Shown: positions 1 to 6,482, numbered from the stretch's first letter. The stretch: DNA of 8,180 nucleotides from Flavobacterium psychrophilum (GCA_945878515.1 CAMCTL010000153.1:1-8180); one strand, 5' to 3'. Numbers and translations: made by a program. Notes: generated from the letters alone by a model not told the origin.

Positions 1-1063
1 TTCCGCCTAATTTTTTTTCCAATTCATCGAACTTCTTCAATATATTTTGACGATAACTTGGCTCGAAAAGTTTACTTAATTCTTTTCTAACACGCCTTGG
101 ATTGCATTTTCTTTGAATCAATTCTTCCACAACTTTCTGGTCTAAAATGAGGTTGACCAACGAGATGTATTTTAAGGTAATTACACGTTTAGCAATTTGA
201 TAAGAAATCCAACTGCTTCTATAACAAACTACTTCTGGAACCTTAAAAAGCGCTGTTTCAAGTGTAGCCGTTCCTGAGGTGACCAATGCTGCCGAGGCAT
301 TGCTCAATAAATCATAAGTTTTATTGGAAACAAATTTGATGTTTTCGTGGGTGATAAAATCTTTATAAAAAGAGAATTCAAGACTTGGCGCGCCAGCAAT
401 TACAAATTGATATTCTTTAAAATTACTGACTACACTTTGCATTACCGACAACATTTTGGTAATTTCTTGTTTGCGACTACCAGGCAATATTGCAATAATT
501 GGTTTGTCGTTCAGCTGATTCTCTTTTCTAAAAAGAGCGGGATCTTTAACAGGGTGGTTTTGAATGGCATCAATGAGCGGATGGCCAACAAATTCAACAG
601 GAAAATTGTGTTTTTTTTCGTAGAATTTTTTCTCGAATGGCAGAATAACGTACATTTTATCGATGTCACGTTTGATGTCGCTGATTCTATTTTCTTTCCA
701 AGCCCAAATCTGTGGCGAAATATAATAATGGGTTTTAAAACCTTTTGCTTTTGCCCATTTGGCAATACGCAAATTAAAACCGGGATAATCAATAAAAACA
801 ATTACATCTGGCTGAAAATTTGTAATGTCTTTTTTGCACATTTTTATATTGTTCAAAATGGTTTTCAAGTGAAATAGCACTTCTACGAAACCCATAAAGG
901 CCAATTCTTTGTAATTTTTGACTAAAGTGCCGCCTACATTTTGCATCAAATCGCCACCCCAAAATCGGATATCGGCGTTAGGATCTTCTTTATACAAGCC
1001 TTTCATTAAATTTGAGCCGTGTAAATCGCCTGAGGCCTCGCCGGCTATAATATAATATTTCAT
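1..1063 (-). CDS. lpxB: Lipid-A-disaccharide synthase LpxB, 3' end outside the window
   Basis: LpxB is a peripheral inner-membrane GT19 glycosyltransferase. It joins UDP-2,3-diacylglucosamine to lipid X, making the tetraacyl disaccharide 1-phosphate of lipid A. My translation from the ATG at 1063 stays open for 354 codons to the window edge, so probably only a few tens of residues are missing. Visible family motifs are GEASGDLHG (residues 8-16), IDYPGFN with Asp92 (91-97, matching the conserved IDxPxFN of the family), SPQIWAW (116-122), GHPLID (160-165), LPGSRKQE (193-200) and SGTATLE (263-269). The last visible residues, ELEKKLGG, fit the usual C-terminal region. The start is well fixed because MKYYIIAGEASGD begins right at the nucleotide-binding fold. 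It is the third gene of a minus-strand set with surE and a small membrane protein. A 141-base gap separates it from that gene, and I saw no clear own promoter there. A long plus-strand frame antisense to it (347-877) is a shadow. Confidence 0.96.
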   Translation of the reverse strand, partial: MKYYIIAGEASGDLHGSNLMKGLYKEDPNADIRFWGGDLMQNVGGTLVKNYKELAFMGFVEVLFHLKTILNNIKMCKKDITNFQPDVIVFIDYPGFNLRIAKWAKAKGFKTHYYISPQIWAWKENRISDIKRDIDKMYVILPFEKKFYEKKHNFPVEFVGHPLIDAIQNHPVKDPALFRKENQLNDKPIIAILPGSRKQEITKMLSVMQSVVSNFKEYQFVIAGAPSLEFSFYKDFITHENIKFVSNKTYDLLSNASAALVTSGTATLETALFKVPEVVCYRSSWISYQIAKRVITLKYISLVNLILDQKVVEELIQRKCNPRRVRKELSKLFEPSYRQNILKKFDELEKKLGG

Positions 1064-1204
1064 TTTAAAAAGCAATCATTATTTAGTTATTGAAAAAAAG
1101 TTTAAATAAAACTTTGTAGCGCTCTACTCTCAAAACGCCGTTGATTATTTTTTATTACATCTTTAGGTCAGTACTGCTTTATGAGACCTAAAAAATAGGA
1201 GCTA
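1064..1204. repeat. Gap upstream of lpxB with an 8-bp inverted repeat
   Basis: The arms TTTAGGTC (1162-1169) and GACCTAAA (1185-1192) are perfectly complementary around a 15-base loop. On the minus strand, the direction of the flanking genes, no run of T follows the hairpin, so it is not a standard intrinsic terminator. It could be a processing or attenuation hairpin between the membrane-protein gene and lpxB, or chance. No CAAAnnTA (reverse of the -7 box) is present in the gap, which gives no support for a separate lpxB promoter. Confidence 0.4.
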
Positions 1205-1477
1205 CTATGCAAGAATGGTATAGATTGTAATGCAAATCACACCCATAACCACGCCACGAGCCATAATCTCTTGATTAATTTTCATCAAAATTCCAAAAGC
1301 AACCAAGTCTAGTAATGCGCCCAAGGTAATTAACTTACCTAATTTTCCTTCCGCTTTCATACTTTGTATTCCTGCAATAAAGCCAAAATCGGTAAAAAAA
1401 GCGATAAACAGAAAAACGCCCAGAATACAAGCCAGAATACCAATTGCAAAACCTATGGCTAAATCTCTTTTAATCAT
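1205..1477 (-). CDS. Small three-helix inner-membrane protein, function unknown
   Basis: This encodes a 90-residue hydrophobic protein starting MIKRDLAIGF. Three probable membrane segments are visible, at about residues 6-28, 48-67 and 73-89. A short polar loop (QSMKAEGKLGK, 38-48) lies between the first two. There is no signal peptide cleavage site, catalytic motif or metal-binding cluster. I chose the ATG at 1477 because it overlaps the surE stop by 8 bases (ATGATTAA), a typical coupling arrangement. An upstream in-frame ATG at 1510 would add 11 polar residues and overlap surE by 41 bases, which is less likely. It lies between surE and lpxB on the same strand, so co-transcription is likely, and a link to envelope or lipid A work is only suggested by position. 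I do not recognise a named family. Confidence 0.8.
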   Translation of the reverse strand: MIKRDLAIGFAIGILACILGVFLFIAFFTDFGFIAGIQSMKAEGKLGKLITLGALLDLVAFGILMKINQEIMARGVVMGVICITIYTILA

Positions 1478-2249
1478 TCCATTTCCGCGTGTTGAGTTGC
1501 TGTATTGCATGGTGCGCTGTCAAATCAAATTGTACAGGAACCACTGATATATATCCATTTGCAAGCGCCCATTCATCTGTATCTTCGCCTTTATCTTCGT
1601 TTACAAATTCACCTGTAAGCCAGTAATAATCTCTTCCCTGCGGTGTTTTTCTTTTATCAAATTTTTCCATCCAAAGTGCTTTCGCTTGACGACAAATTTT
1701 AATTCCTTTGATGTTTTTTTCTTCTAATTTTGGAAAATTTACGTTCAAAACCACACTGTCAGGAAGTCCTTTTTCTAAAACTTCGAGCGTTATTTTTTTG
1801 ATAAATGATTTTATGTGTTCAAAATTGGCATTCCAATCATAATCCAAAAGCGAAAAACCAATAGCGGGAATTCCTTCAATACCCGCCTCGACAGCTGCGC
1901 TCATTGTTCCGGAATAGATTACATTTATAGAGGAATTAGAACCGTGATTCACACCAGAAACACACAAATCAGGTTTTCTTTTCAAAATTTCGTTTACAGC
2001 TAATTTCACGCAATCAACAGGAGTACCAGAAGTACTATATTCTTGAATATCGTCGGTTTCTTTGGATATTTTATTGATAAACAAAGTATTGTTTATGGTG
2101 ATGCCGTGTCCGGTTGCGCTTTGAGGACTGTCTGGAGCAACCACGACAACAGTGCCAATTTCAGACATTACGGCAATTAAAGCACGAATTCCTGGTGCTG
2201 AAATACCATCATCGTTGGTTACTAAAATTAAAGGTTTGTCGTTTTTCAC
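1470..2249 (-). CDS. surE: 5'/3'-nucleotidase SurE
   Basis: SurE is a cytoplasmic, metal-dependent phosphatase that removes phosphate from nucleoside 5'- and 3'-monophosphates, and in some species from short polyphosphate. It is tied to stationary-phase survival. The 259-residue protein has the full set of family marks. ILVTNDDG carries the metal ligands Asp13 and Asp14. APDSPQSATGHGIT carries Ser44. SGTPVDCVK lies at 74-82, SGVNHGSN at 98-105 with the metal ligand Asn101, and YSGTMSAAVEA at 112-122. The length is normal for the family. The start is fixed by MKNDKPLILVTNDDG, which begins just ahead of the first strand. Its last bases overlap the start of the small membrane-protein gene, and lpxB follows on the same strand; surE close to lpxB is an arrangement I recall from Bacteroidota genomes. 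It is transcribed away from the prc gene across a 182-bp shared region. No consensus -7 box is seen on its side. Confidence 0.97.
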   Translation of the reverse strand: MKNDKPLILVTNDDGISAPGIRALIAVMSEIGTVVVVAPDSPQSATGHGITINNTLFINKISKETDDIQEYSTSGTPVDCVKLAVNEILKRKPDLCVSGVNHGSNSSINVIYSGTMSAAVEAGIEGIPAIGFSLLDYDWNANFEHIKSFIKKITLEVLEKGLPDSVVLNVNFPKLEEKNIKGIKICRQAKALWMEKFDKRKTPQGRDYYWLTGEFVNEDKGEDTDEWALANGYISVVPVQFDLTAHHAIQQLNTRKWND

Positions 2250-2431
2250 TTGTTGTATTTTTTAAAATTAAAATAAGTCTAAATTTGGACTTTTACGCAA
2301 AGAAACAAAATAATTCTAGTTCAAAAGCCAACAAATTATTAAATGTACATTTTTATATCTTTAACAAAAATTTATACATGTATATACCAATCATGTGTGA
2401 GTTTTACCGAAATTTGGTTTTTTAAACTATT
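2250..2431. promoter_or_regulatory. Divergent surE/prc intergenic region with two palindromes and a weak -7 box
   Basis: This AT-rich region separates two divergent genes and must carry both promoters. On the plus strand, TATCTTTA (2356-2363) is one base off the Bacteroidota -7 box TAnnTTTG, but no TTG lies at the -33 distance. The box sits between two perfect 12-bp palindromes, AAATGTACATTT (2341-2352) and TATACATGTATA (2373-2384), whose centres are 32 bp apart. A 16-bp near-palindrome (2276-2291, arms AGTC/GACT, one mismatch pair) lies nearer surE. The prc start has no Shine-Dalgarno motif, which is normal for this phylum. The promoter call is tentative. Confidence 0.45.
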
Positions 2432-4696
2432 ATGGAAACAATTACTAACTTTATGAAAAGAAATTTTAAAATTATTATTGCATTAGCGCTGCTTTCTGTA
2501 GGATTATTTGCATTTAAAATAAATGCTACACCAGAGGCTGATCCTGAGAAAGATAAAATGCTGCTGGAATTATTGACCTTCGTTATTGAAAAAGGGCATT
2601 ATAATCCATCTAAAATTGATGATACTTTTTCTAAGGGAATTTACAAGGATTATATTGAAGCATTAGATCCATCAAAAAGGTTTTTTTTGCAATCTGATAT
2701 TGATGAATTTGCAAAGTACGAATTACTGTTGGATGATCAGTTATTGAATAAGGAATTGACCTTTTTTAATCTCACCTATAGCCGTTTGATGAGTAGAATG
2801 AAAGAAAGTAAGGAATTTTATAAAGACATTTTGAATGTTCCTTTCAATTATAATATTGACGAAAAATTCAATATCGATTATGAAAAAGCACCTTTCGCTA
2901 AAAACAGCCAAGAATTGAAAGAAAGATGGCGCAAACAAATTAAATTATCTACACTTTCTTCTTTGACCGATCGTCTTAAAATTCAAGAAAACAAAGAAAA
3001 AGGAATAGTAGAAAAAGACAATACAAACAAAGAGGAGGACGTAAAAGCCGAACAATTTATTGATGGTTTAGCTAATTCGGAAAATGACAAGTCCACCGAT
3101 GGCAAACCAAAGTCTTTTGAGGAATTAGAGAAAATTACTCGGACAAGTTCTTTGAAATCATTAGAAGAATATTATAAATTCATGGAGGAACTAACCAAAG
3201 ACGAATGGTTTTCGCTCTATGTAAATGCAATAACAGCAAGGTTTGACCCACATACTAATTATTTTCCGCCAGACCAAAAGGAGAGTTTTGATGTGAGCAT
3301 TAGTGGGAAATTTGAAGGAATTGGGGCGCGATTACAAAAGAAAAATGATCTTACTGAAATTACAGAAGTAATTTCTGGCGGTCCAGCTTGGCGAGTAAAA
3401 CTATTGGAATCAGGAGATGTTATTATGAAAGTGGCGCAGGGAAACAAAGAACCTGTTGATGTAGTGGGAATGCGTTTGAATGATGTTGTAAAGAAAATCA
3501 AGGGACCAAAAGGCTCTGAAGTTCGTTTGACTGTAAAAAAAGTAGATGGTACTATAAAAACAATCGCTATCATCAGAGACATTGTAGAAATCGAGGAAAC
3601 GTATGTTAAATCGAGCATTGTAGAAAGAAACGGATTGAAGTATGGTGTCATTTATTTGCCTAAATTTTACATAGAATTCGAAAACAAGGATGGTCGCGAT
3701 GCCGGAAAAGACGTTGCCAAAGAAGTAAAATCTTTGAAAAATGCTGGAGTAAACGGAATTGTTTTTGATGTTCGTGATGACGGTGGAGGATCGCTTTCGA
3801 CAGTGGTGGATATTGCAGGATTATTTATCGAAGAAGGTCCAATTGTTCAAATTAAATCGGCAGGAAGACAAAAAGAAGTATTGTTTGATCGAGATAAAAA
3901 AATCGAATGGGACGGACCATTGGTAATTATGGTCAATAGCTTTTCGGCATCGGCTTCTGAGATTTTGGCAGCAGCCATTCAAGATTATAAAAGAGGAATC
4001 ATCATCGGAAGCAAACAAACCTATGGAAAAGGAACGGTTCAAAATGTGATTGATCTAAATCAGTTTGTTAGAAGCAGTGACAAAGGCGATTTGGGCGCTT
4101 TGAAAACGACAACTCAAAAGTTTTATAGAATAAATGGTGGTTCCACTCAATTAGAAGGAGTAAGTAGCGATGTTGTAATGCCAGATCGATATGCTTATCT
4201 AAAAATGGGAGAACGTGATATGGATAATGCAATGCCTTGGGATAAAATAGGTGCCGCACAGTATAACGTTTGGACCAACAATGCTAAATTTGATAAAGCT
4301 ATTGCAGAAAGTAAAAATAGAATTGCTCAAAATCAGCATTTCAAATTAATCGAAGAAAATGCCAAATGGGTCGACAATAGAAGCAAGGAGTATGATTATA
4401 GTTTAAAATTAGACGAATTCAAAAAGAATCAAAAAACTATAGAAGACGCCAATAAAAAGTTTAAATCAATTGCAGATTATAACTATAATTTGAAGTTTAG
4501 TTCTTTGCCTCTTGAAGCCGAAGCGATGAAAACTGATGTCTCTCTAAAAGAAAAAAGAGAAAGATGGCACGAAAGCTTGACAAAAGATATTTACGTCGAA
4601 GAAGCATTAAATATTTTAGATGATTTGCAGCCGCAACCTGTAGTTAAAAAAAGTATGCCAGTAACGTTGAAAAATAAGAAAACAGTTAAATCGTAA
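2432..4696 (+). CDS. prc: Carboxy-terminal processing protease of the Prc/Tsp type (S41A)
   Basis: This is a periplasmic serine protease of the tail-specific family, which cuts or degrades envelope proteins from their C-termini. The order of parts is a signal or anchor segment (hydrophobic 14-28, possible cleavage after INA at 32), a Tsp N-terminal helical domain (about 40-275, ending in FDPHTNYFPP at 271-280), a PDZ domain (about 285-390), the S41 core (about 400-590) and a Tsp C-terminal domain (about 590-745). In the core, DVRDDGGG (446-453) is followed by SFSASASEI. Ser507 is the likely nucleophile by analogy with E. coli Prc Ser430. TYGKGTVQ supplies Lys533 and Gln537, completing the Ser-Lys-Gln set. 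The Ser-Lys spacing is 26 rather than 25, from one extra residue in the loop before TYGKG. A charged linker at about 185-225 helps explain 754 residues against 682 in E. coli. A second ATG at 2453 (MKRNFKIII) would give a more typical signal peptide and may be the true start. The gene stands alone, divergent from surE, with a terminator 140 bases downstream. Confidence 0.94.
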   Translation: METITNFMKRNFKIIIALALLSVGLFAFKINATPEADPEKDKMLLELLTFVIEKGHYNPSKIDDTFSKGIYKDYIEALDPSKRFFLQSDIDEFAKYELLLDDQLLNKELTFFNLTYSRLMSRMKESKEFYKDILNVPFNYNIDEKFNIDYEKAPFAKNSQELKERWRKQIKLSTLSSLTDRLKIQENKEKGIVEKDNTNKEEDVKAEQFIDGLANSENDKSTDGKPKSFEELEKITRTSSLKSLEEYYKFMEELTKDEWFSLYVNAITARFDPHTNYFPPDQKESFDVSISGKFEGIGARLQKKNDLTEITEVISGGPAWRVKLLESGDVIMKVAQGNKEPVDVVGMRLNDVVKKIKGPKGSEVRLTVKKVDGTIKTIAIIRDIVEIEETYVKSSIVERNGLKYGVIYLPKFYIEFENKDGRDAGKDVAKEVKSLKNAGVNGIVFDVRDDGGGSLSTVVDIAGLFIEEGPIVQIKSAGRQKEVLFDRDKKIEWDGPLVIMVNSFSASASEILAAAIQDYKRGIIIGSKQTYGKGTVQNVIDLNQFVRSSDKGDLGALKTTTQKFYRINGGSTQLEGVSSDVVMPDRYAYLKMGERDMDNAMPWDKIGAAQYNVWTNNAKFDKAIAESKNRIAQNQHFKLIEENAKWVDNRSKEYDYSLKLDEFKKNQKTIEDANKKFKSIADYNYNLKFSSLPLEAEAMKTDVSLKEKRERWHESLTKDIYVEEALNILDDLQPQPVVKKSMPVTLKNKKTVKS

Positions 4697-4835
4697 GGAC
4701 AAACGTAAGTAAAGTACATAAAATAATTTCGTTTTTATTTCTTCGGGAAGCATTGTAATTACGGGTAGTTTTACATTATACAGTACGACAGTATACAATT
4801 CTTACTATTTAGCTATTTCAGAATAAATTCACCAG
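4697..4835. other. Trailing region between prc and its terminator, no gene seen
   Basis: About 140 bases separate the prc stop from the terminator hairpin, so the transcript should have a long 3' untranslated part. It contains small complementary pieces (TATAC/GTATA at 4778-4795, ATTGTA/TACAAT at 4753-4799) but no open frame of note and no tRNA-like fold. I see no firm feature in it. Confidence 0.3.
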
Positions 4836-4879
4836 AAATGCTCTTGAAACTTTAAATGAAGTTCAAGAGCATTTTTTTT
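4836..4879 (+). terminator. Strong intrinsic terminator after prc
   Basis: The left arm at 4836-4852 (AAATGCTCTTGAAACTT) pairs with the right arm at 4859-4874 (AAGTTCAAGAGCATTT), with one bulged A and a 6-base loop. Eight T residues (4872-4879) follow. The stem of about 16 bp plus the T-run is a standard Rho-independent terminator for plus-strand transcription. It isolates prc from the next gene. Confidence 0.9.
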
Positions 4880-4939
4880 GTTTTTACCGTTTTATTATTA
4901 TTTGTTTTTTTATTCTATTCAGCGCTATTTATAAATAAT

Positions 4940-4975
4940 ATTATGAATAACCTGAGGAAATATTGAATTCATAAT
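4940..4975. repeat. 9-bp inverted repeat upstream of the 5052 promoter
   Basis: ATTATGAAT (4940-4948) and ATTCATAAT (4967-4975) are perfect inverse copies separated by 18 bases. The repeat ends 15 bases before the predicted -33 TTG of the next gene. It is in a spot where an activator or repressor could bind, but the AT-rich background makes chance possible. The rest of 4880-5051 shows nothing else apart from the promoter. Confidence 0.4.
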
Positions 4976-4990
4976 TTTATTTTTAAGTTG

Positions 4991-5021
4991 TTGAAGTCAA
5001 GTATTTTTTTTTGTATTATTG
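4991..5021 (+). promoter_or_regulatory. Predicted Bacteroidota-type promoter for the 5052 gene
   Basis: TTG at 4991-4993 is followed, after 20 bases, by TATTATTG at 5014-5021. This differs from the -7 consensus TAnnTTTG at one position. The spacing fits the -33/-7 pattern known for Flavobacterium. The box ends 30 bases before the ATG. The leader is A-rich with no Shine-Dalgarno motif. Confidence 0.55.
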
Positions 5022-5051
5022 TAAAAAATTAACAACCAAAAATTTAAACAA

Positions 5052-5573
5052 ATGAAAAAAATTATTTTAATGTTGGCTCTAGTTGTATCAGGTATGGCTA
5101 GTGCTCAGGTGGATGCTATTACAAAACACAGCGGCGAAATCGTTAAGGGAAAAGTCGTTAAGCTTGAAGAATATACCATTGTATTCAAATATGATGGGGA
5201 AGATGCCGAAAACACCCTAAGTAAATATGCTGTGGAAAAAATCGTTTACGGAAAATCAGGTAGAGTAGAAGAGATTACTGAAAAAATAGTTGTTTCCTCT
5301 GCTGCTGATTGGGAAAAAGTAGTGATTTTAGAAGACAAGGCTTACATTTCAGGTTTGAAAAAAGGAGAAGAGGTTAGAGGAAATACAGGCTTAATTAATT
5401 TTCAAACTGGAAATACAGGCGACAAAAAAGCAGAAAAGAAATTGAAGATGGCAGCAGCAGCAATAGGTTGTCCTTTTATCTTGTTGACAGATGATAAAAC
5501 AACTGTTGGAGCTAATTCTAATGCAATTGGAGGTTCACAAGCTATCAAAAAAGGCATAAGTTACAAATACTAG
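5052..5573 (+). CDS. Exported protein of unknown function, 173 residues
   Basis: A clear signal peptide is visible: MKKIILMLALVVSGMASA, with cleavage predicted before Gln19. The mature protein of about 155 residues appears to have two parts. Residues 20-80 are a strand-rich region (HSGEIVKGKVVKLEEYTIVF, then KYAVEKIVYGKSGRVEEI) of a kind common in secreted Bacteroidota proteins, probably a small beta domain. Residues 125-173 begin KKAEKKLKMAAAAIGCPFIL and end GISYKY, a helix-then-strand pattern with one lone cysteine (Cys139). No catalytic motif is seen. After signal cleavage no lipobox remains, so it is likely periplasmic and soluble. The gene is a single transcription unit with its own promoter and terminator. 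I do not recognise a named family, and no function can be given. Confidence 0.85.
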   Translation: MKKIILMLALVVSGMASAQVDAITKHSGEIVKGKVVKLEEYTIVFKYDGEDAENTLSKYAVEKIVYGKSGRVEEITEKIVVSSAADWEKVVILEDKAYISGLKKGEEVRGNTGLINFQTGNTGDKKAEKKLKMAAAAIGCPFILLTDDKTTVGANSNAIGGSQAIKKGISYKY

Positions 5574-5597
5574 CTTTTCAAATAAATTCAATTCAAG

Positions 5598-5626
5598 ACT
5601 GCTTATTTTTTAGGCAGTTTTTTTTT
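5598..5626 (+). terminator. Intrinsic terminator after the 5052 gene
   Basis: ACTGCTTA (5598-5605) pairs with TAGGCAGT (5611-5618), an 8-bp stem with one G-T pair and a 5-base loop. A run of nine T (5618-5626) follows. It lies 25 bases after the stop codon of the exported-protein gene. Confidence 0.85.
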
Positions 5627-5676
5627 GTCAAATTTGTCAAGAATTACAAATTTCTAAATTAGAAGTATAAACCAAT

Positions 5677-5684
5677 TATCTTTG
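5677..5684 (+). promoter_or_regulatory. -7 box TATCTTTG in front of the rsgA remnant
   Basis: This is a perfect match to TAnnTTTG. The following leader resembles the one in front of intact rsgA (TATCTTTG at 6704), so it is probably a copied rsgA promoter. No TTG is present at the -33 distance, so activity is uncertain. Confidence 0.45.
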
Positions 5685-5694
5685 AAAAAAGTAG

Positions 5695-5729
5695 AATCTA
5701 AAATCTAAAATCAGCAATCTAAAATTTCT
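5695..5729 (+). repeat. Five-unit heptamer array before the rsgA remnant
   Basis: Successive 7-base units read AATCTAA, AATCTAA, AATCAGC, AATCTAA, AATTTCT. The last unit touches the relic start codon ATG at 5730. The same architecture precedes intact rsgA (6722-6756). Confidence 0.75.
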
Positions 5730-5830
5730 ATGACAAGAACTTTGACCTATTCTTGGTTACCACCGAAGCTTATGGTATTGAAGTTGTTGAAGTTGTATTG
5801 GTTTATAGTAAAATCGAGGCTTTTGACTTT
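5730..5830 (+). pseudogene. Decayed, internally deleted rsgA fragment
   Basis: The relic begins ATGACAAGAAC, like ATGACAGGAAC at the start of intact rsgA. It then jumps to a stretch that in frame from 5741 reads FDLFLVTTEAYGIE, then VVEVVLVYSKIEAFDFF. Intact RsgA residues 110-135 read IDRFLVTAEAYGIE, then TILVFNKIDTFD. By hand, 17 of 26 aligned residues and about three quarters of the bases agree, apart from a 9-base tandem duplication (GAAGTTGTT/GAAGTTGTA). About 100 codons are missing between the two pieces, and the frame is shifted relative to the relic ATG. No P-loop, switch or zinc motif is present, so no working GTPase can be made. The open frame from 5730 (50 codons) has no RsgA character. 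The relic lies downstream of a terminator and converges with the minus-strand gene at 5872. Confidence 0.85.
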
Positions 5831-5871
5831 TTTAAAATTAGATTTTTTTTGTTTTCGGTTTAAACGAACTG

Positions 5872-6465
5872 TTATTTTCTAATTTTTATATCCACACCAA
5901 ATAGCACATAAAAAGTAAACGCTTCTTTATTTCCCATCTGAAGATTAAATGGCTTTATTTCAAAAGCACAACGGTTATTTTTTGGATTAATTCGAAATCC
6001 GCCACCTAAATTTACACCATAATAGAGATTTGCAAATGTCTTTGAACTATATTGTTTTAAAGTAACTTCGCTATAACCAGAGCCTAACATTCCCCTAGAA
6101 GCAGTTGTAAAACCTCCTGAATAAACAAATAATGAAACCGCTTTGTATTTTAAACAATCATAATTTAAGTTGAAATTCAAGCTAGTATTTCTGTAGTAGC
6201 TAGTTCTCCCATCTTCGATTACACCGCTAGAAAATTCGCCAAAAAGGATATGGGCATTTATTCGCATTCGTTGTTGTTTACCATAAGATCTTTCGAGGCC
6301 AATTGTAGAAAAGGTTCCAAATCCTTCTTCAGCAGTTCCTTCATTAAATCCTATTCCGACACCTGTTTTAATGGAGTTGCGACTGAACGTGTTTTCTTGC
6401 GCGTTTGTTTTAAAATGTATAATAATTAAAATTACTAGTACAATTTTGCAATTTATTCGTTTCAT
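5872..6465 (-). CDS. Probable outer-membrane beta-barrel protein, function unknown
   Basis: The 197-residue product has an N-terminal signal peptide (MKRINCKIVLVILIIIHFKTNA, cleavage predicted before Gln23). The rest is rich in alternating polar and hydrophobic residues with glycine and aromatic positions, as in barrel strands: SIKTGVGIGF, MRINAHILFGEF, LNFNLNYDCL, AVSLFVYSGGF, NLYYGVNLGGGFRI, and a last strand TFYVLFGVDIKIRK. About eight strands could be drawn, which would suit a small OmpA- or OmpW-sized barrel, but this is inference from pattern. No catalytic motif is seen. The ATG at 6465 is chosen because the signal peptide starts there, and a perfect -7 box lies 18 bases upstream. The gene sits between intact rsgA and its relic, transcribed opposite to both, with no partner gene. 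No clear terminator follows it. Confidence 0.82.
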   Translation of the reverse strand: MKRINCKIVLVILIIIHFKTNAQENTFSRNSIKTGVGIGFNEGTAEEGFGTFSTIGLERSYGKQQRMRINAHILFGEFSSGVIEDGRTSYYRNTSLNFNLNYDCLKYKAVSLFVYSGGFTTASRGMLGSGYSEVTLKQYSSKTFANLYYGVNLGGGFRINPKNNRCAFEIKPFNLQMGNKEAFTFYVLFGVDIKIRK

Positions 6466-6482
6466 TTGTTGTAGTTTTTTTT

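Noticed and set aside
347..877. Plus-strand open frame of 176 codons
   Set aside because: It lies wholly antisense to lpxB, which shows all its family motifs in the other strand. The translated frame has low-complexity Phe/Asn-rich content and no motif.
1478..1510. Longer N-terminus (11 extra residues) for the small membrane protein
   Set aside because: It would overlap surE by 41 bases and add a polar tail ahead of a natural MIKRDLAIG start that couples to the surE stop.
2114..2425. Plus-strand open frame of 103 codons reaching toward prc
   Set aside because: Its first part is antisense to surE and the rest crosses the AT-rich divergent promoter region. The product looks like translated non-coding DNA.
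3259..3651. Minus-strand open frame of 130 codons
   Set aside because: It is antisense to the PDZ and early protease core of prc, with no recognisable domain or promoter.
4753..4799. Possible structured RNA in the prc trailer
   Set aside because: Only 5-6 bp complementary pieces were found, which is expected by chance in AT-rich DNA; there is no promoter of its own.
5730..5882. 50-codon open frame from the relic rsgA start
   Set aside because: It reads the rsgA-like stretch out of frame and its product has no RsgA character, so it is best seen as an accident of the decayed copy.
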